From: Planctomycetota bacterium
GTDB taxonomy: Bacteria > Planctomycetota > Planctomycetia > Pirellulales > Pirellulaceae
Assembly (NCBI GenBank): GCA_014381825.1
Contig: JACNKX010000133.1
Coordinates: 1 to 64,000, forward strand
Length of the DNA: 64,000 nucleotides
Direction of reading: 5' to 3'
A model generated the notes under the pieces. That model was given only the letters and a program-made list of their open reading frames with translations, was not told where the DNA came from and did no database searches. The translations under genes were made by a program, and so were the position numbers. Of the stretch, positions 27,183 through 35,410 are shown in pieces (position 1 is the stretch's first letter; every line of letters begins with the position of its first letter).

Positions 27183-27203
27183 GCTTGAAAAAGGGGCGCG
27201 TGA

Positions 27204-27419
27204 TCAGCGAGGCTTGTTGGGCTGCACCGCCAGGTTTTCGGAAGTTCCAATCGTCACGACTTGCGTTGACTCCGATTCGTTCTGTGCACATCCAAAGCAT
27301 CCACCGCCGCATGCCCCATCGTTGCGGCGACGTAGCCGCTGGTACACGAGATAGGCCACGTAGGCGAACGCGATCCCTACGATTGCGAGTGCGGTAACAT
27401 CTTGCCAAGTCCAGGTCAT
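27204..27419 (-). CDS. FeoB-associated Cys-rich membrane protein
   Basis: 71 residues from ATG 27419 (a GTG at 27422 is in frame just before). One membrane helix (about 8-27) is followed by a basic patch and the cysteine cluster CGGGCFGC, the pattern of the small FeoB-associated Cys-rich proteins. It begins four bases after the feoB stop codon and is the last gene of the feo operon. The cysteines may hold iron or a redox centre near the FeoB channel; this is inferred from family context. Confidence 0.82.
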   Translation of the reverse strand: MTWTWQDVTALAIVGIAFAYVAYLVYQRLRRRNDGACGGGCFGCAQNESESTQVVTIGTSENLAVQPNKPR

Positions 27420-27423
27420 CACA

Positions 27424-29529
27424 TCACCCGACGAATAAGCTTCCGATTTGGTAGGTGAGAAACGCGGCGGCGTACGCCAGCCCTGTCATATACGCAAATG
27501 TAAATGCTGGCCATCGCCAGCTGTTGGTTTCGCGTTTGATGACGGCCAGCGTTGATGAACATTGAGCACACAATGCAAAGAATACCATGATCGATAAGGC
27601 AACTGGAATATTGAAGACTTTTCGATTCGTTCCTTCCCACGTCGCCGAGCCTAAAGTTTCGCCCAGCGTCTCGAAATCTTCGGCTTCGTCCTCTCCTAGA
27701 TTATAGATCACGCCGAGTGTCGCGATGACAACTTCGCGGGCCGGAAACGACGCGATCGCCGCACAGCCAATCTTCCAGTCCCAGCCCAATGGTCTCACCA
27801 CTGGCTCGACGAACTGGCCAGCTTGCCCAAGAAAGCTGTGGCGAAGTTGCTCGCTGGGATTCGCTGCGGCCTCGTATCGTGGGTAATACGCTGCGGCCCA
27901 AACCAAAATCGTTACTGCGAAAATCAGCGTGCCAGCACGGCGTACGAACGCCCAGCCGCGATCGAGCATTCGATACAATACGATGCCGAGCCCTGGCACC
28001 TTGTAACTTGGCAGCTCCATCACGAATGGCGGCGTTGCACCCTTTAGAATTGTTTGCCGCAGCATGAGCGCAACGAGTACTGCCGCGATGATTCCGATCG
28101 AGTACATGACGAACATCGTGAGACCCTGCAGCCCCAACAGCCCCGCGATACGTTCGTTCGGAATGAACGCCCCAATCAACAGCGTATAGACCGGAAGTCG
28201 GGCACTGCAACTCATCAGTGGTGCGACGAGAATCGTGATTAGCCGATCACGGGGATTCTCGATCACGCGAGCGGACATGATACCGGGCACTGCGCATGCG
28301 AAGGATGAAAGCAGAGGGATGAACGATTTGCCGCTCAATCCGATTCGTGACATCAGGCGATCCATCAGATAAGCGGCTCGAGACATATAGCCACAATCTT
28401 CTAGAATCGCAATAAACAGGAAGAGGACAAAAATCTGTGGCAGGAAAACCAGGACGCCACCAACACCTTCGATTACACCGTTGACGATCAACGACTGTAG
28501 CGCACCTTCCGCAAGTTGTGCCGATACAAAAGTCGATGCATAGCCCTTCAGCCAATCAATCCAATCGGACGCCGGACCAGCGATCCAGAATACCGCTTGG
28601 AACAAAAAGACCATCAGCAGCACGAAAGCAGCGGTTCCCCATATTCGATGGGTGAGGAAGTGATCGAGCTTGTCGCTTCGACTCTTCGTACTCGAATCGG
28701 GTCTCCGAACAACGCCGTCGAGTAGCTTGCCTATCCATTGATAGCGGGCCATCGCTTCGACAGCGGGAACCGGCATGCCAGCGCTAGCGAGGCGCTCGCG
28801 CGAAGCGGAAATGGCTGATTGGATCGAATCGTTAATCTCGCGGATTCCGCCGTGCGACAAGTAGCTGCTCGTATCGAGCAGAAGACGCTCGACGAGATAT
28901 CGCGGTAGTGGCGTGTGGAAAGCATCCTCGCATTGCGATTCCAGTTGCTTTACTTCGTCTTGAAAGGCCTCGGGAAATGGGCTGTCTGGGACTGGCGGGT
29001 TCGCCTTAATCGTGTCGACGAGAGTCTGCTTGAGTTCCTTCAACCCCAGCTTTCGATTTGCCTGAATCTCGACTATTGGAACATGCAGCCGCTTGCGAAG
29101 TATATCTAAATCGATCGTGATGCCTCGGTCGCGGGCCACGTCGACCATGTTGAGCGCGATGATTGTTGGCTTGCCGAGTTCAAGGACTTGGCTGACAAGA
29201 TAGAGGTTTCGTTCCAAGTTGCTGGCGTCGACGATGCAAAGTACGGCATCGGGCTCGTCGACCGCTTTCTGCCGCCCCAACAACACGTCAACCGCGACCA
29301 TCTCGTCTGGCGATCGTGGCGCGAGGCTGTAAGATCCCGGCAAATCGACAAGTGTAAATGGTTGCCAATGAAACTCGGCGCGCCCGAGTTTTTTCTCGAC
29401 GGTCACACCTGGATAGTTGCCCGTCTGCTGCCGAACTCCGCACAGCGCGCTGAACAGCGTCGACTTACCGGTATTCGGATTGCCGATCAAAGCGACGGTC
29501 AGAGTTTGTGTGGATGAGTCGGCGGGCAT
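27424..29529 (-). CDS. feoB: Ferrous iron transport protein B
   Basis: 701 residues. The N-terminal GTPase domain has G1 GNPNTGKST (16-24), G3 DLPGSYSL and G4 LNMVD, followed by the GDI-like helical domain (about 170-270). From about residue 300 the membrane part holds two Gate-type repeats, with family motifs such as LPLLSSFACAVPGIMSARVI and FPAREVVIATLGVIYNLG. The length is a little short of the 770 of E. coli FeoB but complete. The gene lies between feoA and the Cys-rich small protein. It imports Fe(II) across the inner membrane. Confidence 0.97.
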   Translation of the reverse strand: MPADSSTQTLTVALIGNPNTGKSTLFSALCGVRQQTGNYPGVTVEKKLGRAEFHWQPFTLVDLPGSYSLAPRSPDEMVAVDVLLGRQKAVDEPDAVLCIVDASNLERNLYLVSQVLELGKPTIIALNMVDVARDRGITIDLDILRKRLHVPIVEIQANRKLGLKELKQTLVDTIKANPPVPDSPFPEAFQDEVKQLESQCEDAFHTPLPRYLVERLLLDTSSYLSHGGIREINDSIQSAISASRERLASAGMPVPAVEAMARYQWIGKLLDGVVRRPDSSTKSRSDKLDHFLTHRIWGTAAFVLLMVFLFQAVFWIAGPASDWIDWLKGYASTFVSAQLAEGALQSLIVNGVIEGVGGVLVFLPQIFVLFLFIAILEDCGYMSRAAYLMDRLMSRIGLSGKSFIPLLSSFACAVPGIMSARVIENPRDRLITILVAPLMSCSARLPVYTLLIGAFIPNERIAGLLGLQGLTMFVMYSIGIIAAVLVALMLRQTILKGATPPFVMELPSYKVPGLGIVLYRMLDRGWAFVRRAGTLIFAVTILVWAAAYYPRYEAAANPSEQLRHSFLGQAGQFVEPVVRPLGWDWKIGCAAIASFPAREVVIATLGVIYNLGEDEAEDFETLGETLGSATWEGTNRKVFNIPVALSIMVFFALCAQCSSTLAVIKRETNSWRWPAFTFAYMTGLAYAAAFLTYQIGSLFVG

Positions 29530-29551
29530 ATCGATCGCGGGGTATGAGCAG

Positions 29552-29782
29552 TCAGGCGGAAAGTTCGATCGTGATGCGGGTTGCTTCGCTCTTACGCAGG
29601 CTCAGTCGGTAACCACGAATTTCGATTTCGATGGGATCACCCAGCGGCGCGATTCCGATGAGTTTGAATTCGACGCCAGGCGTGAGTCCCATTTCAAGCA
29701 AGCGAACTGCGACGTCGTCCAGGCCTTCCACTTGCAGCACTCTTCCGGTCTGCCCCACCTTGGCATCGGCCAACACAGTCAA
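29552..29782 (-). CDS. feoA: FeoA domain protein (second copy)
   Basis: 76 residues from TTG 29782, with a GGGGAG about 7 bases before it. It is an SH3-like FeoA domain with the typical LLEMGLTPGVEFKLIG and DPIEIEIRGYRLSLRKSEA. FeoA proteins bind the cytoplasmic part of FeoB and are needed for ferrous iron uptake. It starts only four bases after the first feoA copy and is followed by feoB after 22 bases, so all are one transcript. Confidence 0.92.
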   Translation of the reverse strand: MTVLADAKVGQTGRVLQVEGLDDVAVRLLEMGLTPGVEFKLIGIAPLGDPIEIEIRGYRLSLRKSEATRITIELSA

Positions 29783-29786
29783 CCTT

Positions 29787-30032
29787 TTACTCCCCGCAAC
29801 TTGCGGCTCCTGGCCGCACGATCACATTGAACAGATCCGCATCACGGAAACACAGCTTCTGATCGGCGACGCGGATAATGCAAGGAGTGCCTGGCTCGAG
29901 CATCTCGATCGCAACGCCAGCACGCAGGCCAAGCTCTTCCAACCGGTGGACTTGATCCGCATCGCCCATGAGCTGCTCGATTTGAGCGGCCTGCCCTCGA
30001 GAGAGTAGGTTTAGCGGAAGCACTTCGTCCAC
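29787..30032 (-). CDS. feoA: FeoA domain protein (first copy)
   Basis: 81 residues from GTG 30032, preceded by GGAG. The domain core RLEELGLRAGVAIEMLEPGTPCIIRVADQKLCFR matches FeoA, but it differs strongly from the second copy, so this is an old duplication rather than a recent one. It opens the feo operon behind a good promoter and a palindrome. Two FeoA proteins upstream of FeoB are seen in several phyla and may form a heteromeric partner for FeoB. Confidence 0.9.
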   Translation of the reverse strand: MDEVLPLNLLSRGQAAQIEQLMGDADQVHRLEELGLRAGVAIEMLEPGTPCIIRVADQKLCFRDADLFNVIVRPGAASCGE

Positions 30033-30062
30033 GTATAGAGCTCCAGAAGTGGTGACTTGCGC

Positions 30063-30077
30063 TGAGACTGCGTCTCA
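30063..30077. promoter_or_regulatory. Palindromic operator candidate of feo operon
   Basis: TGAGACTGCGTCTCA is a 15-base palindrome (6-3-6) placed between the predicted transcription start and the first feoA start codon. Size and site fit a Fur-type iron repressor operator (the classic box is also a 15-base inverted repeat). The regulator is not known. Confidence 0.5.
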
Positions 30078-30090
30078 ATACTAGTCTTTG

Positions 30091-30119
30091 ATAATAGACG
30101 CCTGGCCATGGATTCGCAA
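30091..30119 (-). promoter_or_regulatory. Promoter of feo operon
   Basis: On the minus strand, TTGCGA (30119-30114) and TATTAT (30096-30091) are separated by exactly 17 bases and lie about 60 bases before the first feoA start codon, with the palindrome just downstream. Confidence 0.6.
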
Positions 30120-30178
30120 TGTGTGCCGCGTGTTGGCCGAACCTTGGACACGGATCGAGGCCCGTGCTGGGGTAGCGA

Positions 30179-31138
30179 TCATTCAGCAACCACGGGCGAC
30201 TTCAGCGTGCCGATTCCCGAAATGCTGGCTTCCACTTGGTCACCCGCTTTGAGAAACGTTCCAATTGTACTCCCGACTCCGGCGGCGGTTCCGGTCGAGA
30301 TGATGTCGCCTGGTTCCAAGGTGACGAAGCTGGAAATGAACTCGATCACGGCGGCAACTGGAAAGATCTGTTGAGCGGTTGATGCGTCTTGATGCACCGT
30401 CCCGTTGACGGTGAGCTTCATATCGAGTGTCTGCGGATCGGGAATCTCATCGGGTGTAACAACGCACGGCCCGCAGGGGCAAAAGCTGTCGTGCCACTTG
30501 CCGTGTAACCAGTCGAAGAATCCATCCTTCTCGCGTTCTTTTCGCCCCGAGTTCGGACGGAACTTGCGATTCGAGATATCGTTAATAACCGTGTAGCCTG
30601 CAACGTAATCGAGCGCGTCGGCCTCGCTCACACCCTTGGCCTCGCGACCAATAATCACGGCAAGTTCCAGTTCCCAATCGATGTGATTGGGAGAGACGTT
30701 CGGAATGCGAACGGGCTTTCCCGGATCGGTCAGTGTTGTTGTTGGTGGCTTCATGAATACATACGGGAATGTCTCGGCTCGCTCGGCAGCGATCCCGCCA
30801 CCTTCTTCGATGTGCTTCGCATAGTTGCCGGCCAACAAAAACAATTTGTTTGGTCGTGGAATCGGAACGAGCAACTCGACTTGGTCGTGTGCCAGAGTCA
30901 TATCATCCGTCAACTCGCACTCGTCACTAGCCATGAACGCGGCCAGTTTGCGTGTCGCTTCAATTGCTTCGCCGTCGGGTGGCAGGAATGGGAGTACGCT
31001 TCCGCTGATGGGCAAGATCGTCGCGGATTTTGTAGCGATCGTGTGAGCTTTCGCCACGGATGATAATGGGACGATTCGGTCGTCTTGATAGAATCCGACG
31101 GACGTTTGATTGTTGAATTTGTATCGACAAAGTCGCAT
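30179..31138 (-). CDS. Fumarylacetoacetate hydrolase (FAH) family protein
   Basis: 319 residues from ATG 31138, with AGGAA upstream; an earlier frame extension to 31201 crosses a repeat. The C-terminal FAH fold holds the metal-site region DWELELAVIIGREAKGVSE, then VINDISNRKF and the late motif LEPGDIISTGTAAGVG. The FAH superfamily includes ureidoglycolate lyase, 2-keto-3-deoxy acid hydratases and acylpyruvate hydrolases. Context does not decide among these. An unusual insert, FCPCGPCVV, lies near the active site. It is the last gene of a minus-strand set with a symporter. Confidence 0.85.
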   Translation of the reverse strand: MRLCRYKFNNQTSVGFYQDDRIVPLSSVAKAHTIATKSATILPISGSVLPFLPPDGEAIEATRKLAAFMASDECELTDDMTLAHDQVELLVPIPRPNKLFLLAGNYAKHIEEGGGIAAERAETFPYVFMKPPTTTLTDPGKPVRIPNVSPNHIDWELELAVIIGREAKGVSEADALDYVAGYTVINDISNRKFRPNSGRKEREKDGFFDWLHGKWHDSFCPCGPCVVTPDEIPDPQTLDMKLTVNGTVHQDASTAQQIFPVAAVIEFISSFVTLEPGDIISTGTAAGVGSTIGTFLKAGDQVEASISGIGTLKSPVVAE

Positions 31139-31155
31139 CTTGCGAGTTCCTACTA

Positions 31156-31176
31156 GTAGGGTGGGCTGTTGCCCAC
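31156..31176. repeat. Single-arm copy of the GTAGG(A/G)TGGG repeat
   Basis: A 21-base stretch beginning GTAGGGTGGGCTGTTGCCCA closely matches the left arm of the inverted repeat at 15976-16026. It contains its own small palindrome (GTGGGC...GCCCAC). It lies in the 67-base gap upstream of the FAH-family gene. Confidence 0.55.
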
Positions 31177-31205
31177 TAATTGATTTATGGGTTCGACGCA
31201 ATCTT

Positions 31206-31592
31206 CTACAGCGACTGAAGTTCTTGCTTCATTCGACGAAAGTAGTCGCCGAGGTGAGCCGCGCCGCCTTCGACGATCCGTTTCCGAACATGATCTTGAG
31301 GCGAAGTCGCTGCGTTTTCGTTGCGCAGGCACGTCTGGCCATCGACGTCGGCCCACTCGCCGCCGCAGACCTTTCGCAGTGATTCGCCGATGTACGCGCC
31401 CCAAATGCGCACAAGCATGGCGACATTCTCCTCGGACTTTCCACCCTTGATCGCGTACTCGACGTCGTTCGCATTGGCCTCGATCAAATCGATACTGGCT
31501 TCAGAAAAATCGAGTTCAAGCACCAAGTGCTTACGGGAGAATCGCTGAGCTTCGAGCGCATTCGCTTTCATTGCTTCGGCAATGTCTGACAT
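31206..31592 (-). CDS. Conserved-looking hypothetical protein
   Basis: 128 residues from ATG 31592, with AAAGGACC before it. It is a soluble, mixed alpha/beta-looking protein without signal peptide or membrane helix. The segment VRIWGAYIGESLRKVCGGEW recalls the 'GAYLGE...GGEW' pattern in small proteins such as the DUF3806-like group, but I cannot confirm membership. It sits between the sodium symporter and the FAH-family gene, in the same direction, with gaps of about 70 bases, so co-transcription is possible. Confidence 0.65.
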   Translation of the reverse strand: MSDIAEAMKANALEAQRFSRKHLVLELDFSEASIDLIEANANDVEYAIKGGKSEENVAMLVRIWGAYIGESLRKVCGGEWADVDGQTCLRNENAATSPQDHVRKRIVEGGAAHLGDYFRRMKQELQSL

Positions 31593-31666
31593 GATTGGTC
31601 CTTTGGTCGTGATTGAACAACGCGTCGGGTTACACTTCCCGAGCGTGCTACGGGCTACCTAAAACA

Positions 31667-33310
31667 CTAGCAAGAATCCTCGTTCGGTTTAGCGTTGCGA
31701 GTTTGCCAAGTCAAGCCGTCGCGACATCGGTCGCCCCGCCCTTCCACGAAACTGGCCAACCACGAGACGGCGAATGTAACGGTTAGAGAACACGGCATGA
31801 TCCAGGTAAAGCTAAGTGTACGCTCGGAGAGGCTTGCCCCAAACATATTCAGTAAGGGCGCGAGTTGCTCGAAGTAGCCCAGGCCGATGCTGGTCGTGAG
31901 ACCAGCGGCAACGCCAGCGATCGCGGCTCTTTCGCCGACGCGAGGCAAGAACATGCCGACGAGGAAAAGCCCGCCGAGCGGTGCAGTGATGGCATTGAAG
32001 GTCCTGGGCATCGCATCGACCACGCCCCACTTATCGGGCAGAAAGCTGAGGCAATAAGCTGCGATCGTGATTAGCAGGCCGGCAATTAGCGTGATTAACT
32101 TGGCCCTTCCGACATGTGACTTCTCCCGGGATGCTGCTCCTTGTTCCGTTGTGATCACGGTCGCGATGGAGTTGATTCCCGAATCGATGCTAGACATCGC
32201 GGCCGCGAGTAGAGCTGCGAGGATGGCTCCGCCACATCCGGCCGGCAATCGGCTGACGGCGAACGTTGGAAAGATCAATCGCTGCTCATTCGTCGAGCTC
32301 AAGTCGCGGTCGATCGGTATGTCCTGGCCGAGATAGAAATAGAGAACGGCGAGCCCGACCACGACGAGCATCAGATTGATGCCAACTCCGAACAGCGAAC
32401 CCGTCACGAAGCTGCGTCGCGCGGATTTCATGTCGCTGGTGCTGAAATAACGTTGAACGGTCATCTGATTTCCAACATGTGTACAAACATGCCAGATGCA
32501 CATATTGAAAGCGACGGTCACGACGGTTGCACGAACGAATGGGTCGAAGCTGAACAGCGGCAACGAATGAGTCGCGTTGGCCGTCGTCAGGTGGTTGCTG
32601 GCAGCTTGGTACCAATCGGGCAACCACGTGCCCGTTGTCATCGCGATGTACCCAATCGCAAACAGCCCGCCACCGATCAGCAGCACGACCTGAACCACGT
32701 CGGTCCAGATGACCGCTCGCAATCCGCCAAGCATTGTGTAGCTGGTCGCGACGATTCCGACCGTCACGATCACGAGGAACAGTTGGGCGGACGCGACTGG
32801 ATCTGAAATGCCAACGCTCTTGAAAACGGATACGACAGCGGCAGGAACCGCTAAATCACTGACGCGCGCCAAGGCTTCGGCGGAAAGCAGGACGACGAAT
32901 CCCATCCAGAGTACGACCATTGTGATGAACAGCCCGACGCCGACCTTACGTGCCGTGCGACCGAATCGATGTCCCAAGTACTCATACGCTGACGTATACC
33001 GGAACCGCATCATGAATGGAATACAAAACACCCACACGATGATCATCTCGAACGGAATCGCCAGCATCTTCCCAAAGATATGCGTGACACCCGACTTCCA
33101 AACTTCACCCGGCTCGGAGAGATAAGTCAGGCTCGACAACAGCGAAGCGATCACGCTCAATCCAACAGCGAACCAAGGCATCTTTCGTCCGGCAAGAAAG
33201 TATTCGTCGTCGCTACTTTGGCGTCGCGAAAGGTGAATGCCAAACGCGATCATTCCGGCCAAATAGGCAAAAATGACCGCGTGGTCTTGCCAGGCGAGGG
33301 CGAGCAGCAT
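31667..33310 (-). CDS. Sodium:solute symporter (SSS family)
   Basis: 547 residues from ATG 33310 with AAGGAA six bases upstream (a TTG just before at 33313 is in frame). About 13 membrane segments are present. SSS family traits include GRKMPWFAVGLSVIASLLSS near the N-terminus and LLAAAMSSIDSGINSIATVI in the later part, where Na2-site serines lie. Substrates of this family include sugars, amino acids and sialic acid; none can be named here. It begins 21 bases after the PQQ-propeller gene, so the two probably share a transcript. Confidence 0.92.
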   Translation of the reverse strand: MLLALAWQDHAVIFAYLAGMIAFGIHLSRRQSSDDEYFLAGRKMPWFAVGLSVIASLLSSLTYLSEPGEVWKSGVTHIFGKMLAIPFEMIIVWVFCIPFMMRFRYTSAYEYLGHRFGRTARKVGVGLFITMVVLWMGFVVLLSAEALARVSDLAVPAAVVSVFKSVGISDPVASAQLFLVIVTVGIVATSYTMLGGLRAVIWTDVVQVVLLIGGGLFAIGYIAMTTGTWLPDWYQAASNHLTTANATHSLPLFSFDPFVRATVVTVAFNMCIWHVCTHVGNQMTVQRYFSTSDMKSARRSFVTGSLFGVGINLMLVVVGLAVLYFYLGQDIPIDRDLSSTNEQRLIFPTFAVSRLPAGCGGAILAALLAAAMSSIDSGINSIATVITTEQGAASREKSHVGRAKLITLIAGLLITIAAYCLSFLPDKWGVVDAMPRTFNAITAPLGGLFLVGMFLPRVGERAAIAGVAAGLTTSIGLGYFEQLAPLLNMFGASLSERTLSFTWIMPCSLTVTFAVSWLASFVEGRGDRCRDGLTWQTRNAKPNEDSC

Positions 33311-33334
33311 CAATGGTTCCTTCGGTTGATAGCT

Positions 33335-34831
33335 CTACTTGCGAACGTCGTAGCAGAGCATCTCGTGCTGATCGCGAAGGTACAGGTGCCCATCCGCAAC
33401 GACCGGATGCGCCCAGCTGTTACCATTCTTAATGCCGATTTCGAACGAACCTTTCAGGTGATAGCCAGCAGGTGTCGCTTCGATCAGCGCCATGACGCCG
33501 TTTTGATAGCGGAAGTACAAGTGTCCGTCCGCACAGACAACCGCCGCCGATCCCGATCCCGGCCCACGACCGGGACGCCACATGTCGCGACCGCTCTCCA
33601 AATCGAAGCAGACGGGAAACCCTTTGTTGTGTCCATGTCCCATGTAAACGTGGTCTCCGATCAGGATCATTCCGCCATGATGATTCTGTAGTTCATTCGA
33701 GCGTTTGTACCAGACTTCCCGTACGTTGACTTGTCCGCGCGAGCCGACGAGTTTCAGCAGCGCGGATCCTCCATCCGGGTAGCCACTGGAACAAAATACA
33801 TAGTCGCCCGTCACAATTGGTGTTGGTACATTTGCAGTTCCGTTCGCGACGCGATTGTAACCCCACAGAGGCTTACCGTTGCGAGCATCTACACTAATAA
33901 CGCCGCGTCCGACCAACTGGACATATTGCTTCACGCCGGCCCCGTTGCTAACCACGATCGACGAGTATCCCGCTCCGTCTCTTCCAGCCGATCCGACGTT
34001 GTCCGGCATGGCGGCGCGCCAGATGACATCGCCGGTACGTTTGTCGAGCGCCGCGATCATCGCGTCTTGTGAACCTGGAGTGACGATTAAGCGATCACCA
34101 TCCACGAACGGCGATTCGCTGTAGCCCCAACCGGACATCATCTTGCCGCCAAAATCACGAGGAAAATTCTTGCGCCATACTTCGCGCCCGGTCGCGGCTT
34201 CTGCGCACAGCAAATCACCTGAATGCGACAACGCAAAGACAAGATCATTATCAACGGTTGGCGTGCAGTTCGGTGCATCGCCGCTCCCGACCGCCGTGCC
34301 CCACAACATCTTGCCGTCTTCAACGTTTACGGCGACGAGACGTGTTTCTCCGCCGAACTTGCCCATCGTAAAGACGCGACCAGCCGAGATCGTGACGCTC
34401 GAGTATCCGCCTCCCAAACCACTCGCCTTCCAAACCGTAGGCGGGCCGCTGGCGGGCCATGAATCGAGTAAACCCGTCTCGCCGCTGATGCCATCGCGGT
34501 TCGGCCCGCGCCACTGAGGCCAGTTGCCGTCGCTCTGAGCAACTTCGGCTTGCAATTCGTTCGCAACTAGAGAAGCTCTTGCAGTTCGTCGAGCGAAGGC
34601 TTGGTCTGCGTTGCTCAATCGCTCGAGTGGCAGTTTGATCGTTTCCCCATTTTCTCGGCGTAAGGTAATTTGTTCACCTTCCAAGGCAACAAACGCAGCT
34701 CGCGTTTTGTGCTTGCCTGTGGAGTCCGTCCAAGTCCTGATGGTCTCTTCGGCTGTGGCGACCGTTGCTAGACAAATCACGATCGTCCAGACCATCGTCG
34801 CTGGTTTCTTGCATGTTGTAGGTCGGCTCAT
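33335..34831 (-). CDS. Exported SHD1-domain plus PQQ-like beta-propeller protein
   Basis: 498 residues from ATG 34831, chosen because it gives a signal peptide (hydrophobic VWTIVICLATVATA, cleavage before EE); the frame opens to 34996 without one. An SHD1-like domain (RTWTDSTGKHKTRAAFVALE, about 30-85) is followed by a PQQ-type propeller with repeated blades such as NWPQWRGPNRDGISGETGLL and WGTAVGSGDAPNCTPTV. Such proteins are very common in planctomycetes and act outside the cytoplasm. The true cofactor and reaction are unknown; most are probably non-enzymatic propellers. It is the first gene of the symporter operon. Confidence 0.88.
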   Translation of the reverse strand: MSRPTTCKKPATMVWTIVICLATVATAEETIRTWTDSTGKHKTRAAFVALEGEQITLRRENGETIKLPLERLSNADQAFARRTARASLVANELQAEVAQSDGNWPQWRGPNRDGISGETGLLDSWPASGPPTVWKASGLGGGYSSVTISAGRVFTMGKFGGETRLVAVNVEDGKMLWGTAVGSGDAPNCTPTVDNDLVFALSHSGDLLCAEAATGREVWRKNFPRDFGGKMMSGWGYSESPFVDGDRLIVTPGSQDAMIAALDKRTGDVIWRAAMPDNVGSAGRDGAGYSSIVVSNGAGVKQYVQLVGRGVISVDARNGKPLWGYNRVANGTANVPTPIVTGDYVFCSSGYPDGGSALLKLVGSRGQVNVREVWYKRSNELQNHHGGMILIGDHVYMGHGHNKGFPVCFDLESGRDMWRPGRGPGSGSAAVVCADGHLYFRYQNGVMALIEATPAGYHLKGSFEIGIKNGNSWAHPVVADGHLYLRDQHEMLCYDVRK

Positions 34832-34982
34832 GTTCTGTTCCTTGATTCTCTGGGCTGGCCGATGAGTCGTTGTTGGTTTGGTAGCGTCGCCGGGTTGTAG
34901 AGTCGCTACGACGGTCGTGATTATACTCAATTTCTCTCGCGGAGAGCAGAATCCAACAAACACAACAACTAAAGGGATTTGC

Positions 34983-35408
34983 ATGTCTTCAGACAACCCG
35001 TACCAACCGCCGCAGGTTGATGCCGGCGTGGCCGTTCCAAACCAATCGGAACCTAAGACGCAAACACTTGTCTTGGTGCTGTTTTCATTTCAAGGACGGA
35101 TTCCGAGGCGCGTGTATTGGGCCACCACACTCGCGCTGCTTTTCGTTTTCTACGCCATCGTCTTTGCGGTGGTTTCGCTATTCGGCCCAGATTCGAATGT
35201 TCCAACGATCGTATTCCTTATGCTTTACATCCCGCTGATATGGGTTTCTCTGGCGATTCAGGTCAAACGCTGGCATGACCGAGACAAATCAGGGTGGTGG
35301 ATTCTCGTTGGCGTCATCCCAATTATCGGACCATTATGGGCCTTCGCCGAAACAGGCTGTCTGCGTGGCACGGTCGGGCCTAATTCGTATGGTGCTGATC
35401 CGACCTGA
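34983..35408 (+). CDS. DUF805 domain membrane protein
   Basis: 141 residues from ATG 34983. The N-terminal 25 residues are polar with DNPYQPPQ, a motif often seen at the start of planctomycete membrane proteins. The DUF805 region follows: FSFQGRIPRRVYW, three to four membrane helices, and IQVKRWHDRDKSGWW with the conserved HD(R)DxSGW. The function of the family is unknown. It is transcribed divergently from the SHD1/PQQ gene and ends two bases before the convergent FGE gene. Confidence 0.9.
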   Translation: MSSDNPYQPPQVDAGVAVPNQSEPKTQTLVLVLFSFQGRIPRRVYWATTLALLFVFYAIVFAVVSLFGPDSNVPTIVFLMLYIPLIWVSLAIQVKRWHDRDKSGWWILVGVIPIIGPLWAFAETGCLRGTVGPNSYGADPT

Positions 35409-35410
35409 GA

